From Omphiscola glabra (taxonomy: Eukaryota; Mollusca; Gastropoda; Lymnaeidae): 64,000 bases of DNA. Within the stretch, counting starts at the first letter, position 1. Each line of letters begins with the position of its first letter. The stretch is taken from contig OZ024797.1 of NCBI GenBank assembly GCA_964017045.1, forward strand, positions 18,755,307 to 18,819,306, given 5' to 3'. The notes under the pieces are model-generated. The model did no database searches, had not been told where the DNA came from, and was given only the letters and a program-made list of their open reading frames with translations. The position numbers and the translations under genes were made by a program. Positions 60,661-64,000 of the stretch are shown piece after piece.

Positions 60661-63385
60661 ATGGCAACTGTTGGAAGCCCTACAACAAAAACAGCAACAG
60701 TTGGAAGCCCTACAACAAAAACAGCAACAGTTGGAAGCCCTACAACAAAAACAGCAACAGTTGGAAGCCCTACAACAAAAACAGCAACAGTTGGAAGCCC
60801 TACAACAAAAACAGCAACAGTTGGAAGCCCTACAACAAAAACAGCAACAGTTGGAAGCCCTACAACAAAAACAGCAACAGTTGGAAGCCCTACAACAAAA
60901 ACAGCAACAGTTGAAAGCACTCCAACAAAAACAGCAACAGTTGAAAGCCCTACAACAAAAACAGCAACAGTTGAAAGCACTACAACAAAAACAGCAACAG
61001 TTGGAAGCCCTACAACAAAAACAGCAACAGTTGGAAGCCCTACAACAAAAACAGCAACAGTTGAAAGCACTACAACAAAAACAGCAACAGTTGGAAGCCC
61101 TACAACAAAAACAGCAACAGTTGAAAGCACTACAACAAAAACAGCAACAGTTGGAATCCCAACAACAAAAACAGCAACAGTTGAAAGCCCTACAACAAAA
61201 ACAGCAACAGTTGAAAGCCCTACAACAAAAACAGCAACAGTTGAAAGCACTACAACAAAAACAGCAACAGTTGGAATCCCAACAACAAAAACAGCAACAG
61301 TTGAAAGCCCTACAACAAAAACAGCAACAGTTGAAAGCCCTACAACAAAAACAGCAACAGTTGGAAGCACTACAACAAAAACAGCAACAGTTGGAAGCCC
61401 TACAACAAAAACAGCAACAGTTGGAAGCCCTACAACAAAAACAGCAACAGTTGAAAGCCCTACAACAAAAACAGCAACAGTTGAAAGCCCTAAAACAAAA
61501 ACAGCAACAGTTGGAAGCCCTACAACAAAAACAGCAACAGTTGGAAGCACTACAACAAAAACAGCAACAGTTGGAAGCCCTACAACAAAAACAGCAACAG
61601 TTGAAAGCACTACAACAAAAACATCAACAGTTGAAAGCCCTACAACAAAAACAGCAACAGTTGAAAGCCCTACAACAAAAACAGCAACAGTTGAAAGCCC
61701 TACAACAAAAACAGCAACAGTTGGAAGCCCTACAACAAAAACAGCAACAGTTGAAAGCCCTACCACAAAAACAGCAACAGTTGGAAGCCCAACAACAAAA
61801 ACAGCAACAGTTGGAAGCCCTACAACAAAAACAGCAACAGTTGGAAGCCCTACAACAAAAACATTAACAGTTGGAAGCCCTACAACAAAAACAGCAACAG
61901 TTGGAAGCCCTACAACAAAAACAGCAACAGTTGGAAGCCCTACAACAAAAACATCAACAGTTGGAAGCCCTACAACAAAAACATCAACAGTTGAAAGCCC
62001 TACAACAAAAACAGCAACAGTTGAAAGCACTACAACAAAAACAGCAACAGTTGGAATCCCAACAACAAAAACAGCAACAGTTGAAAGCCCTACAACAAAA
62101 ACAGCAACAGTTGAAAGCCCTACAACAAAAACAGCAACAGTTGGAAGCACTACAACAAAAACAGCAACAGTTGGAAGCCCTACAACAAAAACAGCAACAG
62201 TTGGAAGCCCTACAACAAAAACAGCAACAGTTGAAAGCCCTACAACAAAAACAGCAACAGTTGAAAGCCCTACAACAAAAACAGCAACAGTTGGAAGCAC
62301 TACAACAAAAACAGCAACAGTTGGAAGCCCTACAACAAAAACAGCAACAGTTGAAAGCCCTACCACAAAAACATCAACAGTTGAAAGCCCTACAACAAAA
62401 ACAGCAACAGTTGAAAGCCCTACAACAAAAACAGCAACAGTTGAAAGCCCTACAACAAAAACAGCAACAGTTGGAAGCCCTACAACAAAAACAGCAACAG
62501 TTGAAAGCCCTACCACAAAAACAGCAACAGTTGGAAGCCCAACAAACAAAAACAGCAACAGTTGGAAGCCCTACAACAAAAACAGCAACAGTTGGAAGCC
62601 CTACAACAAAAACATCAACAGTTGGAAGCCCTAAAACAAAAACAGCAACAGTTGGAAGCCCTACAACAAAAACAGCAACAGTTGGAAGCCCTACAACAAA
62701 AACATCAACAGTTGGAAGCCCTACAACAAAAACATCAACAGTTGGAAGCCCTACAACAAAAACAGCAACAGTTGGAAGCCCTACAACAAAAACATCAACA
62801 GTAGGAAGCCCTACAACAAAAACATCAACAGTAGGAAGCCCTACAACAAAAACATCAACAGTTGGAATCCCAACAACAAAAACATCAACAGTTGGAATCC
62901 CAACAACAAAAACAGCAACAGTTGGAAGCCCTACAACAAAAACATCAACAGTTGGAAGCCCTACAACAAAAACATCAACAGTTGGAATCCCAACAACAAA
63001 AACAGCAACAGTTGGAAGCCCTACAACAAAAACATCAACAGTAGGAAGCCCTACAACAAAAACAGCAACAGTTGGAAGCCCTACAACAAAAACAGCAACA
63101 GTTGGAATCCCAACAACAAAAACAGCAACAGTTGAAAGCCCTACAACAAAAACAGCAACAGTTGGAAGCCCTACAACAAAAACAGCAACAGTTGAAAGCC
63201 CTACAACAAAAACAGCAACAGTTGAAAGCCCTACAACAAAAACAGCAACAGTTGGAAGCCCTACAACAAAAACAGCAACAGTTGGAATCCCAACAACAAA
63301 AACAGCAACAGTTGAAAGCCCTACAACAAAAACAGCAACAGTTGGAAGCCCTACAACAAAAACAGCAACAGTTGGAAGCCCTAGG
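60661..63385 (+). repeat. 30-bp array, about 90 units
   Basis: Unit contains ACAACAAAAACAGCAACAGT followed by TGGAAGCCCT. Variants: TTGAAAG, AGCAC, GAATCCCAACAAC, ACATCAACAG, TACCAC. Stop-free frames exist on both strands (including a Gln-rich QQKQQQLEAL frame), but that frame is broken by TAA near 61865 and a 1-bp insertion near 62545, so coding is unlikely. Confidence 0.97.
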
Positions 63386-64000
63386 TGTGAGCCGATAACC
63401 TGCTTGACACTTCCTACGCTTGCCCGGTCAAATCTGATTATCTGCCCATTCACTGCGGGAGTCCCTTTGACCTCAATGGCCAGTGGCGATAAAAGAGGCG
63501 TCCAGGCGTTGCTAGGGGTGGGAATAGGCAGGGGGGGAGAAAATGGGGGGGATCGACAAAGAAGGTGGCAGTATCCTAGCGAAGATATCACATAATACAG
63601 ACGAGGAGTGTCGGGCTTGTCCTTTTAAAGAACCAGTTTTAAGAAACTATGAACGGTTCATGATTCCAATGACGTCACTGAGATATCTCTACTTGCGTCA
63701 AAATATTAATGTTTTATTCGGAGAATAAAAAATAAAAACAAAAAAAAAAAAAAAACGGTTGCACAAAAATAAAATATAAACTTATAAAAAAATGTTGGGG
63801 AACTAAAATATGAATTTTTTTTTTTAAATGCCGTAATGGTTAGCTTAAGAGTAAAAAAAAAAAAAAAAAAAGAAGAAAAAAAAGTTCATGAAGATGTTCA
63901 TTTCAGACATCGATCAGACTTGGTTGCGCTACGATATTTCCAAGCGGACTCGATCCACCACGGTTGGCTTGTCATGTGATCAGACTCCCGTCCAATCATC
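63386..64000. other. Unique AT-rich end of window
   Basis: Poly-A tracts at 63738-63755 and 63853-63871. No gene recognised. Confidence 0.5.

Noticed and set aside
60642..63595. Long frames on both strands (up to 657 codons)
   Set aside because: Generated by the 30-bp array; different frames are equally open and the Gln-rich one is interrupted.

Overview
The window is eukaryotic nuclear DNA. It holds one clear protein-coding exon (a muscarinic-type GPCR, minus strand, 23649-26103), one decayed non-LTR retrotransposon, at least nine short DNA-transposon copies and more than fifty tandem-repeat arrays. The receptor reads as an invertebrate M1/M3/M5-like muscarinic acetylcholine receptor. With the repeat-rich intergenic or intronic style, I infer a lophotrochozoan, most likely a gastropod mollusc. 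That assignment is inference; no marker in the window proves it. No rRNA, tRNA, CRISPR array or prokaryotic operon was seen.

Layout. 1-17.8 kb: nearly continuous minisatellites (units of 7 to about 50 bp), a 27-bp array split by a hAT-like element, an 11-bp array holding a hAT MITE with a perfect 8-bp target duplication, and three consecutive 21-bp arrays. 17.8-21.0 kb: one 39-bp array with two sharply separated sequence domains. 21.0-23.6 kb: less repetitive, with a foldback element, two hAT MITEs and a complex GC-richer island. 23.6-26.1 kb: the receptor exon, ending at a GTAAGG donor just before TM7. 26.6-33.8 kb: more arrays. 33.8-37.2 kb: a 26-bp array carrying a 2.9-kb insertion of an I-superfamily-like retrotransposon with APE endonuclease, RT remnant, RNase H and a Cys/His tail. 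38.5-44.9 kb: a 5-kb array of about 112 copies of a 44-bp unit, then a 41/38-bp array. 45-60.6 kb: a further twenty or so arrays, four more MITEs and complex spacers. 60.66-63.39 kb: a 30-bp array of about 90 units with internal 0.75-0.78 kb duplications.

Summing my array boundaries gives roughly 30 kb of tandem repeats, a little under half of the window. Because the receptor is on the minus strand and its TM7 exon is not visible below 23.6 kb, positions 1-23648 are probably intron of that gene, at least in part. The long open frames inside the arrays follow from stop-free repeat units and are not annotated as genes.
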